Below, one piece after another: positions 7,487 to 13,873 of a DNA stretch of 13,873 nucleotides; position 1 is the stretch's first letter, and the number at the start of each line of letters is the position of its first letter. The position numbers were made by a program, and so were the translations under genes. The stretch spans positions 1 through 13,873 of the forward strand of contig CAMPIL010000054.1 of assembly GCA_946886375.1 (NCBI GenBank), given 5' to 3'. The DNA is from an uncultured Phycisphaerales bacterium. GTDB lineage: Bacteria > Planctomycetota > Phycisphaerae > Phycisphaerales > SM1A02. The notes beneath the pieces were generated by a model. That model did not search any database, had not been told where the DNA came from, and was given only the letters and a program-made list of their open reading frames with translations.

Positions 7487-8110
7487 ATGGGGCAGCCCGC
7501 CGCACAACTTGCAGATTCGATTCAGGAAGATCTTGCCTGCCCGCAATGCCAATACAACCTTCGCGGGCTTTCCGGGCCGATCGTGCAGTGCCCTGAATGT
7601 GGAATGCAGTCCGACATCGCGAAGATGATCGCCAACCGCTGGACAGCGCCCTGGTTCAAGGCTCCGCTGTACAACGTGCTGGCCGTGCCGCTGGCCTGGA
7701 TTTTTCTCACTTCACTGGGTTCATTCTTCGGGTTGGGCATTGCATCGGTGAACCATTCGCCGTCGGAGGCGCTGCTCTGGTCGCTGTTCCTGACCATCCT
7801 TTGCGTGTGGATTGTGCTGCTGAACTACGTCAGAAGGAAGTTCGGCAGCAATGAGGGATTGTGGCTCGCGTTGTTGCTGCATCTGGTTCTGCTGGCCTAT
7901 TTCCTGGGCATAGTGGGAGTGGTCGCCATGGTCGCCAATATCATTTCTGGGTTTGATCGCGTTCGCCTGTTGCTGGCGATTCATTTCGTGTGTCTGGCGT
8001 TCTTTGTGGGACTGATCGTGGGTGGACGGTACGTCGAGCGTTACGTGGGCCAGCGATGCATCCGCCGATATGTGCGCCTGAAGGCCGCGCACGCTACGAT
8101 GGCGCAATGA
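7487..8110 (+). CDS. Membrane protein with N-terminal zinc ribbon
   Basis: No function is recognised. The product is 207 aa. An N-terminal zinc ribbon has Cys18-x2-Cys21 (CPQC) and Cys35-x2-Cys38 (CPEC), with the YNLRGL motif between them that is typical of planctomycete ribbons. About four membrane segments follow (~62-84, 94-114, 125-150, 160-180), then a basic tail (RYVERYVGQRCIRRYVRLKA). The ribbon is probably cytoplasmic. The start is uncertain: ATG at 7466 is in frame (adds MCAKIDA) and neither start has a good ribosome-binding site. It is divergent from the M14 peptidase over 93 bases and overlaps the following HD gene by 4 bases (ATGA), so the two are probably translated together. Together with the gene at 4172 it makes two ribbon-bearing membrane proteins of opposite domain order within 4 kb. 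Confidence 0.78.
   Translation: MGQPAAQLADSIQEDLACPQCQYNLRGLSGPIVQCPECGMQSDIAKMIANRWTAPWFKAPLYNVLAVPLAWIFLTSLGSFFGLGIASVNHSPSEALLWSLFLTILCVWIVLLNYVRRKFGSNEGLWLALLLHLVLLAYFLGIVGVVAMVANIISGFDRVRLLLAIHFVCLAFFVGLIVGGRYVERYVGQRCIRRYVRLKAAHATMAQ
8095..8100 (+). promoter_or_regulatory. -10-like box directly upstream of HD gene start
   Basis: TACGAT ends 6 bases before the ATG at 8107, inside the last codons of the upstream gene. The HD gene could therefore have its own leaderless transcript in addition to read-through. No -35 box is evident. Confidence 0.35.
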
Positions 8111-8676
8111 CCATCGACGAAGCGCGGCAACTCATGCACCAGTGGACGCAAAACCCCGCGTTGCGCACTCACATGGAATGCGTAGCCGCGTGCATGGGCG
8201 CGTACGCGGAGCGGCTGGAACCGGACGAAAAGTCGCGCTGGATCATCTGCGGCCTGCTGCACGATTTCGATTACGAGAAGCATCCATCGAAAGTGGATCA
8301 TCCGTTCGTCGGCGTGCACCATTTGCGCGACCATCATCCGGATGTTGATCACGAGATCATCAATGCTATTCTCGGGCATGCCGACTACAGCGGCACGCCC
8401 CGTCTCACGCCGATGCAGAAGGCGCTCTTCGCGGTCGACGAACTGGCGGGGTTCATTGTCGCCTGCTGCAAGGTCCGGCCCAACGGCATCACCGACCTTG
8501 AGCCTTCAAGCGTGAAGAAGAAATTGAAGGACAAGGCGTTCGCGGCGGCAGTTTCGCGCAAAGACATCAAAACAGGCATCGCGGAACTCGGGCCGGTCGC
8601 AGGCGTCGATGAAACGCAGCATATTCAGATTTGCATTCAGGCGATCCGCGCTGAGCGTGAGCGATTGGGACTGTGA
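8107..8676 (+). CDS. HD-domain hydrolase, COG2316 type
   Basis: The product is 189 aa, a cytoplasmic single-domain HD-superfamily protein; such proteins are metal-dependent phosphohydrolases. Candidate metal ligands are His22, His52-Asp53 (LLHDFDYE), His91 (ILGHADY) and Asp111 (VDELAGF). The second half (VKKKLKDKAFAAAVSRKDI, 136-154) fits the conserved segment of the predicted HD hydrolases grouped as COG2316, and the length matches that group. The substrate is not established for this group as far as I know. The start overlaps the stop of the zinc-ribbon gene (ATGA), so translation coupling is likely; the longer in-frame start at 7990 lies inside that gene and is rejected. It converges on dxs. 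Confidence 0.88.
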   Translation: MTIDEARQLMHQWTQNPALRTHMECVAACMGAYAERLEPDEKSRWIICGLLHDFDYEKHPSKVDHPFVGVHHLRDHHPDVDHEIINAILGHADYSGTPRLTPMQKALFAVDELAGFIVACCKVRPNGITDLEPSSVKKKLKDKAFAAAVSRKDIKTGIAELGPVAGVDETQHIQICIQAIRAERERLGL

Positions 8677-8798
8677 ATAGGCGCTCGATTGGGATTGAAT
8701 TGAGTCGCACACGCGCCAAGCCGGGTCGCCCCCGCGCCTCCGGCGGTCATGCGGGAGTGGTCCGAGTCACAGCGCGACAACGCAACGAAGCACGCGCC

Positions 8799-8858
8799 CT
8801 GCGTGCGCCGGGCACGCGGAATTGACGTGGCGTTTGACGCTGTGTCGAAGTCGTCAAT
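8799..8858. terminator. Inverted repeats between convergent HD gene and dxs
   Basis: The 188-base gap between the two stops holds no gene. GCGTGC (8801-8806), loop GCCGG and GCACGC (8812-8817) form a 6-bp stem. ATTGACG (8821-8827) pairs with CGTCAAT (8852-8858) around an inner GCGT-TTG-ACGC hairpin (8830-8840). No U-tract follows. These could end transcripts from both sides; each element alone is modest. Confidence 0.35.
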
Positions 8859-8864
8859 GAAAGA

Positions 8865-10835
8865 TCACGGCCTGATCGTCGAGGCCGACTTGGCGGTGGT
8901 CGTAATCACTTCCACGCTCTGCTGAGCATCCAGCACCTCGCGCACAACGCGCGCGATGCTTACCGCGTCAATGCCCGCCTCGACCAACTGCGATTTTCGG
9001 TCGTCCTGGTAAATCCAACTTTCAGGAAGACCCATGCGCGTGATCAATCGTGCATCGAAATTCATTTCAATCGCCGCATCCGCCACGCACGATCCAAACC
9101 CGCCGGTGAGCGAGTGATCTTCAACCGTGATGATCGGCACGCTGCGTTCCATCAGCGAACGGATAAGCGCGCGATCCACGGGCTTGGCGAAGCGTGCATC
9201 GTACACGTTCACCTTGTACTCGCTGTGGCCGTTGAGGTGCTCCAAGGCCTTCATCGCCTCGATCGCCATCACGCCGTAGCCGAGAATCGCGATGTCCGGC
9301 TCGGCGTGTTCGCGCAGCGCGCGGGCCTTGCCCAATTCAAACGGCGGGCACGCCTGCGATTTGAACATGTCGGAGACGGAATCGCGCGGATAGCGGATCA
9401 CGCTCAGGCCATCGTTGTAATTGCGCATGAACTCAAGGCCGGCGACGAGACTCTGTTCATCCATCGCTGCAAGCAGTACAGCCTTGGGAAAGATGCGCAG
9501 GATGGAAATGTCGCAGAACCCGTGATGCACCGCGCCGTCGCCGCCGACAAGCCCCGCCCGATCAAGACACAATCGCACGGGCAGACCCTGGAGGGAAACT
9601 TCCTGGAAGACCTGGTCAAATGCACGCTGCACGAACGTGGAATACACCGCGAAGAAGGGCTTGAAACCGGTTTTCGCCAGACCCGCCATCATGTCCATGG
9701 CGTGGCTTTCGCAGATGCCGGTATCCCACGCGCGGTTGGGGAACTTGGGGATGACAAGATTGAGCCCGGTGCCGTCGGGCATGGCTGAGGTGCAGGTGAC
9801 GACTTTCTCATCCTTGCGCATGAGGTCGATCATCGCTTCGCCGAACGCCGTGGTGAAACTGCGGGCCGACGACTTCATTTCGACTCTGCAGCCTTCCACC
9901 ACCCAACTGCCGGGCGAGTGAAACTTGGTTGCATCGCCCTCTGCGAAATCAAATCCCTTGCCTTTGATCGTGTGAACGTGCAGCACGAGTGGCCGATCGA
10001 AGTCCTTCACCTCGACCAGCATGTCAATGAGCGTGCGGAAGTCGTGGCCGTCAATCGGGCCGACGGTGAGCAGTCCGAATTTTTCAAACCACGCGTCCTC
10101 TGTGACGGCGTCCTTGGCCATCTCGCCCAGACGGTGATACATCTCGCCAAGCACGCGTCCGCCCGGCAGGCTGCGGACCACTCCCTTGGCGGCTTCTTTC
10201 ATTTGGCGATAGGCGGGATTCACGCGCACGCGGTCGAAGTACGCTGCCACCGCGCCTTGCGGCTTGGCGATTGACATGCCGTTGTCGTTGAGCACGACAA
10301 GGAACTGGCGATTGAGCGTGCCGGCATTGTTCAGGCCTTCCATGGCGACGCCGTTGACGATGGAAGCGTCGCCGATGAGTGAAACCATGCGCCGGCCGTG
10401 GGGATTGGATTGCGGGTCAAATCCCTCGCCACGAAGCGAGTCGCCTCGCGCCATGCCGACTGCAGTTGAGATCGCTGTCCCGGCGTGGCCGACGGAGAAA
10501 AGGTCGTATTGAGATTCGCGCGGCTCGGGAAAGCCAGCCATGCCTTCGCGAGTTCGCAGTTTGCTCAGCATGGGCAGCCGGCCGGTGAGCAGTTTGTGCG
10601 GGTAGCACTGGTGGCCGACATCGAACAGCAGCCGATCGTGGCCGAAGTCAAAGACGTAGTGCAGGGCGATCGTCAACTCGACGACCCCCAGGTTGGGCGC
10701 AAAATGTCCGCCGGAGTTCTTGATCTGCTCGCACATGGCGTGGCGGATTTCCGAGGCCACTTGCGGGAGCCTGTCGACGGGCAAGGCCTTGAGGTCGGCA
10801 GGGCCTTTGAGCGTGGGCAGCAGTTTCAGTTCCAT
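8865..10835 (-). CDS. dxs: 1-deoxy-D-xylulose-5-phosphate synthase
   Basis: DXS condenses pyruvate with glyceraldehyde 3-phosphate using thiamine diphosphate, the first step of the MEP isoprenoid pathway. The product is 656 aa, slightly longer than the usual ~620-640. Visible family residues: His44 in GGHFAPNLG, DVGHQCYPHK (72-81), GHAGT (116-120), the ThDP/Mg motif GDASIVNG (155-162) with Asn184 in LNDNG, catalytic Glu376 in GICESH, Tyr399 and Arg404 in YSTFVQRAFDQV, and Asp433/His437 in GGDGAVHHG. The third residue of the usual GDG is Ala. ATG at 10835 gives the normal family N-terminus (PTLKGPADLKALP). An in-frame ATG at 10931, 21 bases after the ispA stop, would add 32 residues and cannot be excluded. 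It follows ispA on the same strand, a likely operon. Confidence 0.95.
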   Translation of the reverse strand: MELKLLPTLKGPADLKALPVDRLPQVASEIRHAMCEQIKNSGGHFAPNLGVVELTIALHYVFDFGHDRLLFDVGHQCYPHKLLTGRLPMLSKLRTREGMAGFPEPRESQYDLFSVGHAGTAISTAVGMARGDSLRGEGFDPQSNPHGRRMVSLIGDASIVNGVAMEGLNNAGTLNRQFLVVLNDNGMSIAKPQGAVAAYFDRVRVNPAYRQMKEAAKGVVRSLPGGRVLGEMYHRLGEMAKDAVTEDAWFEKFGLLTVGPIDGHDFRTLIDMLVEVKDFDRPLVLHVHTIKGKGFDFAEGDATKFHSPGSWVVEGCRVEMKSSARSFTTAFGEAMIDLMRKDEKVVTCTSAMPDGTGLNLVIPKFPNRAWDTGICESHAMDMMAGLAKTGFKPFFAVYSTFVQRAFDQVFQEVSLQGLPVRLCLDRAGLVGGDGAVHHGFCDISILRIFPKAVLLAAMDEQSLVAGLEFMRNYNDGLSVIRYPRDSVSDMFKSQACPPFELGKARALREHAEPDIAILGYGVMAIEAMKALEHLNGHSEYKVNVYDARFAKPVDRALIRSLMERSVPIITVEDHSLTGGFGSCVADAAIEMNFDARLITRMGLPESWIYQDDRKSQLVEAGIDAVSIARVVREVLDAQQSVEVITTTAKSASTIRP

Positions 10836-10941
10836 GCGAATGGGTCCCTGTGGGCCTGAAAGAACGCGAGCACGGCGTGAATCATCGCGAATCTTGAATG
10901 CGTTCGCCACCGCAGCGATGCCGCACACCATCGAATTCCCA

Positions 10942-10955
10942 TGAGCGTACGCTCA
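10942..10955. other. 14-bp perfect palindrome at the ispA stop
   Basis: TGAGCGTACGCTCA reads the same on both strands and contains the ispA stop codon. It sits between ispA and dxs. With no loop it would not make a good RNA hairpin, so a dimeric protein site or chance are the options. Confidence 0.35.
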
Positions 10956-11885
10956 CTTGGTCCGAACCGCCATCGTTTCACACAAATCATGCAGGGGCTT
11001 GGCACGCGGTCCGAGGATAGTTATCGCATCCTGGGCCGCTTTCCGCAATCGGGCAATCTCCTTACGAGACCCTTCCACGCCCAACAAGCCCGGAAAGGTC
11101 AACTTGCCCGCGGACTGATCTTTACCGGTCGCCTTGCCAATGTGTTCGGCCGATTGTGTGACATCCAACACGTCATCCACAATCTGGAACATCAGACCCA
11201 TTGCCTCGCCATAGCGGGTCAGAGCCTCCAATTGCGCGGCGTTTGCGCCGCCGCCGATTCCGCCCATGCGGCAGGCTGCCCGAAGCAGCGCGCCTGTCTT
11301 GTTGCGGTGAATCAGATGCAGACGATCCAATTCTGAATTCATGACAGATTTGGGAAAACCTCCCAATGTGTCATACACCTGACCGGCGATCATGGCGGTG
11401 GTGGCCTGAGCAAGTTCGTTCATCATCGCGACGCGCCGGTCGGGCTCCAAGGCGGCTTGCGAGAGAAATTCAAACGCAAGCGACACCATGACGTCTCCGG
11501 CCAGAATCGCCATGGCTTCACCCGCATGAATGTGCAGCGTGGGCCGGCCGCGGCGCATGTCATCGTCGTCCATTGCCGGAAGGTCATCATGAACCAGGCT
11601 GAAGCAGTGGATCAGTTCAATGGCCCCGGCGGCGGGAAGTACTTTGTGGTGGTCGTCGCCCACTGCATCGCAACACAGCAGGGTCAACGCCGGCCGCAGT
11701 CGCTTGCCGCCGTTGAGGGCCGAATACCGCACCGCTTCGCGCAGGTTCTCCGGCAGGTTCGCCGCGGCCAACCGCCGATCCAGATCGCGCTCGACTTCTG
11801 CAGCCAATGGCGCAAGAACATCGCCGGACGAGCCGGGGATGGGTGCGTTGGATGGCTGCGGAATCATTCGTGCGGTTGTGCTCAC
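10953..11885 (-). CDS. ispA: Polyprenyl synthetase, farnesyl diphosphate synthase type
   Basis: This enzyme extends DMAPP/GPP with IPP to short-chain prenyl diphosphates. The product is 310 aa from a GTG at 11885. Motifs in order: GGKRLRP (59-65), first Asp-rich motif DDLPAMDDDD (100-109) followed by RRG, KTGALL (196-201), second Asp-rich motif DDVLD (237-241) and GKDQSAGKLTFP (254-265). The PA insertion in the first motif and aromatic Phe95 five residues before it fit bacterial (type II) FPP synthases, so farnesyl diphosphate is the likely product. GTG is favoured because TACAAT lies exactly 6 bases upstream; ATG at 11870 is the alternative, and ATG at 11951 would need an atypical 22-residue extension crossing that box. 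It precedes dxs, as in E. coli, and is divergent from the TraB-like gene. Confidence 0.92.
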   Translation of the reverse strand: MSTTARMIPQPSNAPIPGSSGDVLAPLAAEVERDLDRRLAAANLPENLREAVRYSALNGGKRLRPALTLLCCDAVGDDHHKVLPAAGAIELIHCFSLVHDDLPAMDDDDMRRGRPTLHIHAGEAMAILAGDVMVSLAFEFLSQAALEPDRRVAMMNELAQATTAMIAGQVYDTLGGFPKSVMNSELDRLHLIHRNKTGALLRAACRMGGIGGGANAAQLEALTRYGEAMGLMFQIVDDVLDVTQSAEHIGKATGKDQSAGKLTFPGLLGVEGSRKEIARLRKAAQDAITILGPRAKPLHDLCETMAVRTK

Positions 11886-11891
11886 AGCCTC

Positions 11892-11897
11892 ATTGTA
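11892..11897 (-). promoter_or_regulatory. -10 box directly upstream of ispA start
   Basis: On the minus strand TACAAT (5 of 6 to consensus) ends 6 bases before GTG at 11885. No Shine-Dalgarno is present and the -35 region is poor. Candidate leaderless promoter of the ispA-dxs operon. Confidence 0.5.
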
Positions 11898-11970
11898 ATG
11901 GAAATTGAAGGTTGCTGAGATCGGCAATCCGGTCGGGGCTCTTCCCAACAAGCGCTTCAGGATGGCGGCG

Positions 11971-11976
11971 TATGAT
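11971..11976 (+). promoter_or_regulatory. -10 box of the TraB/GspG chimera gene
   Basis: TATGAT lies 56 bases before the ATG at 12033, with no clear -35. It would give a leader of about 50 bases that carries an AAGGA ribosome-binding site at 12019-12023. Confidence 0.35.
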
Positions 11977-12032
11977 ATGACTGTCCGGCAAGGCTCAGAT
12001 GACGAGCAGAAGCATTTTCAAGGAAACCAAAC

Positions 12033-13391
12033 ATGCTCGACTGGCGGTCACAAAAGATGCTTCTGGCAGCGGGGGCCTTGTCGCTTATTGCGGCATTTTC
12101 GCCTGGCGCTGCGGCGCAGCAGACACATGACGCACCCGCGGCATCGACGCAGCCTTCGGCAGCCGCGAAACCCGAACCAGCCCAGGCCGCACACCTGCGT
12201 GTAGTCGAGGACAAGGGAAAGTTCATCGCGCTGGAGATCGCGACGCGCGAGTACCGCCGAGCCGACGCCGCCGGACCGACCATTGGGCTGGTCGGCGTGG
12301 CCCACATCGCCGACAAATCCTTCTATCGCGCGGTGGAAAAGGCGCTGAAAGAGTACGACATCGTTCTCTACGAATCGGTGAAGCCCCCGGGGACCGGCGG
12401 GGCGGGCGGCGAAACCGATGAACAGCGCATCGATTCCACCAAGGCCGCGATGCAGTTCGTCGGCGGGCTGATTGAGGCCCACCACGCGCAGCGCGACACG
12501 TACCCCCACGACATCGGTGAACTGGAGAAGTTCGCAGCCGAGCAGGATCAACGCGCTGTACAGTTTCTTGCCATTGCGGTCAAAGATGCCTGGGGTCGTT
12601 CATTGGTCTATGACGTGCATGCGGCGTCAGGGGAGGCGGCCGCAGAAACCTACACCTTGACGAGTTTGGGTGCGGATGGAATGCCCGGTGGCGAAGGCGC
12701 GAACGCTGACCTTGCCCTTGCCGACCACCATCCACCGGACCCGCTGATCTTGAGCAAGGATGACGGATTGCAGGGCCAACTTGCCTCGGCCTTGGGACTG
12801 GAATTTCAACTCGACGCCCTGCCATATGACCAAGCCAACTGGCGGTGCAGCGACATGGCGATGGATGAACTGAACCGTCGCTTTGCCGCGAAGGGGCTGG
12901 ACTTCGACATGATCGGCGGCACGTTGGCGGGGTCGTCCATGCCCGCACGAGTGATCAAGATTCTGCTGGGTTTCATGAAAATGGCGGATGCGTTTGCCGA
13001 GGGCGCGATCACCGACATGTTCAAGGTCGTCCTGATCGAAATGCTTGGCGATCCGGCGGTGCTCGATCAAGGGCTGGCGCAGTTCGGCGCTGGATTCAGC
13101 GAGGTCATCGTTGAAGATCGCAACCAGGTCGTGATTGATGACCTCAAGCGCGTGATTGAACAGGAACCGCAGGTGCGCTCCATCGCGATTCTCTACGGCG
13201 CGGCCCACATGCCCGACATGGCCCGGCGGCTTGCCGATCAACTGGACTACCAACCTGGCGACGAATCGCAGGATCGCTGGCTGACGGCGATCAAGGTTGA
13301 CCTTCGCAATTCCAAACTGTCCGCTGCTGACCTCAACGCGGTCCGCGCCACGATGAAACAGGCGATGCGGCAGCAGCTTCGCCGGCGGTGA
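12033..13391 (+). CDS. Exported TraB/GumN-like protein with inserted GspG domain
   Basis: The product is 452 aa. A signal peptide (1-~28, ending PGAAAQ) is followed by a low-complexity Ala/Pro/Gln linker (30-53). The first TraB/GumN (TIKI-like) motif is GLVGVAHIADKSFYRAVEKA (85-104) with YDIVLYE (108-114). Residues ~127-230 then match the globular C-terminal domain of the major pseudopilin GspG: RDTYPHDIGELEKF, KDAWGRSLVYD (184-194), YTLTSLGADGMPGGEGANAD (207-226). The second half of TraB resumes after it: DALPYDQANW, VEDRNQVVIDDLKRV (360-374) and ILYGAAHMPDMARRL (386-400). There is no prepilin leader or hydrophobic pilin helix, so it should not be assembled into a pseudopilus. TraB/TIKI proteins are suspected metal-dependent peptidases, unproven here. 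The start has AAGGA 9 bases upstream. It is divergent from ispA. Domain calls are fairly firm; function unknown. Confidence 0.82.
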   Translation: MLDWRSQKMLLAAGALSLIAAFSPGAAAQQTHDAPAASTQPSAAAKPEPAQAAHLRVVEDKGKFIALEIATREYRRADAAGPTIGLVGVAHIADKSFYRAVEKALKEYDIVLYESVKPPGTGGAGGETDEQRIDSTKAAMQFVGGLIEAHHAQRDTYPHDIGELEKFAAEQDQRAVQFLAIAVKDAWGRSLVYDVHAASGEAAAETYTLTSLGADGMPGGEGANADLALADHHPPDPLILSKDDGLQGQLASALGLEFQLDALPYDQANWRCSDMAMDELNRRFAAKGLDFDMIGGTLAGSSMPARVIKILLGFMKMADAFAEGAITDMFKVVLIEMLGDPAVLDQGLAQFGAGFSEVIVEDRNQVVIDDLKRVIEQEPQVRSIAILYGAAHMPDMARRLADQLDYQPGDESQDRWLTAIKVDLRNSKLSAADLNAVRATMKQAMRQQLRRR

Positions 13392-13413
13392 GCCAAAGCC
13401 TGCCTGTTGCCGG

Positions 13414-13873
13414 TTACCGGTCGGGCACCCACACATCGTGCTTGTAGGTGCGCGTGGCGGCGTTGTCGATCCACTTGCGGGGATCATTCAGCGCGTCGTA
13501 GGACTGTTGATCGAGATGGCCATCGGCATACAGCGAGACGACCGCGCCGGTGTGTCGGCCCATGGGAACATGCACGTCCGGCGCCAGCGCTTCGATGTGG
13601 TCGCGTTCACCCATTGGATCGGGCTGCCATTGTGCTGTGGGGCCGAGGAACGGCGGAGTCACGAGATAACTGCCCGGCCGCGTGTCCTCAAATCGATACT
13701 GGATGCCGGGGCTGACGACGCGCGTCGAGGAGCAGAACACGATCACATCCGTCGAGCGGTTGATCTGGCTGATGGTGGTGGCAATGGACACGCGCGGGCC
13801 GGTCCCTGCGCCGTTGATCATCTCGCAGTGATCGTAGAAATCGAAGAACGGGCTTTTTGTGGCCGGGTTGCCC
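13414..13873 (-). CDS. Prepilin-like H-X9-DG domain protein (5' part outside window)
   Basis: The frame is open to the right edge, so only the last 152 residues are visible; an internal ATG at 13821 is not the true start. The C-terminal signature HTGAVVSLYADG is exactly His-x9-Asp-Gly, 46 residues from the end, the hallmark of planctomycete prepilin-like proteins that normally begin with a type II secretion/type IV pilin N-terminal methylation helix (not visible here). Before it are RVSIATTISQINRSTDVIVFCSST and a Pro/Gly-rich stretch. Such proteins are abundant in planctomycetes and their role is largely unknown. It ends 22 bases from the convergent TraB/GspG gene stop, and the short CCGG-TTA-CCGG repeat there is too small to call a terminator. 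Confidence 0.75.
   Translation of the reverse strand, partial: GNPATKSPFFDFYDHCEMINGAGTGPRVSIATTISQINRSTDVIVFCSSTRVVSPGIQYRFEDTRPGSYLVTPPFLGPTAQWQPDPMGERDHIEALAPDVHVPMGRHTGAVVSLYADGHLDQQSYDALNDPRKWIDNAATRTYKHDVWVPDR

Noticed and set aside
9114..9788. 224-codon plus-strand open frame
   Set aside because: Antisense to dxs; mirror of its strong codon bias.
12627..13487. 286-codon minus-strand open frame
   Set aside because: Antisense to the TraB/GspG chimera; Arg/His-rich shadow without known motifs, and it would overlap the H-X9-DG gene end.

Overview
The window looks like chromosomal DNA of a planctomycete, probably of the Phycisphaerae type. This is inferred from GC-rich codon use, a squalene-cyclase-like toroid protein carrying DUF4159, two small membrane proteins with CPxC...CxEC zinc ribbons, a prepilin-like H-X9-DG protein, and a secreted TraB-like protein that carries a GspG-type pseudopilin domain. 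I saw no tRNA, rRNA, CRISPR array, transposase or phage gene. This is mostly ordinary, tightly packed chromosome: twelve genes, two of them cut by the window edges, with no gene-free stretch above about 190 bases.

Layout from left to right. Minus strand: a DUF4159 / alpha-toroid exported protein (runs off the left edge) follows sppA, a membrane signal-peptide peptidase. Plus strand: a SAM methyltransferase, a membrane protein with a C-terminal zinc ribbon, and a class I glutamine amidotransferase. The amidotransferase converges on a minus-strand M14 zinc carboxypeptidase across two tandem, mutually related hairpins. Divergent from the peptidase is a membrane protein with an N-terminal zinc ribbon, overlapping by 4 bases an HD-domain hydrolase of the COG2316 type. 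These converge on the minus-strand pair ispA-dxs (first enzyme of the MEP pathway plus a short-chain prenyl diphosphate synthase), a recognised isoprenoid gene pairing. Divergent from ispA is the TraB/GspG chimera. Last comes the 3' part of a minus-strand H-X9-DG gene that runs off the right edge.

The most interesting items are: (1) an exported TraB/GumN-type protein whose two conserved halves are separated by a near-complete GspG C-terminal domain; (2) a start-site pattern in which four or five genes without a Shine-Dalgarno have a TANNNT -10 box 6-7 bases before the start codon, suggesting leaderless mRNAs, while genes with a good Shine-Dalgarno have a -10 further upstream or none visible; (3) two hairpins with the same core and a compensatory base-pair change between convergent genes. 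Nothing here forms an obvious new multi-gene system.
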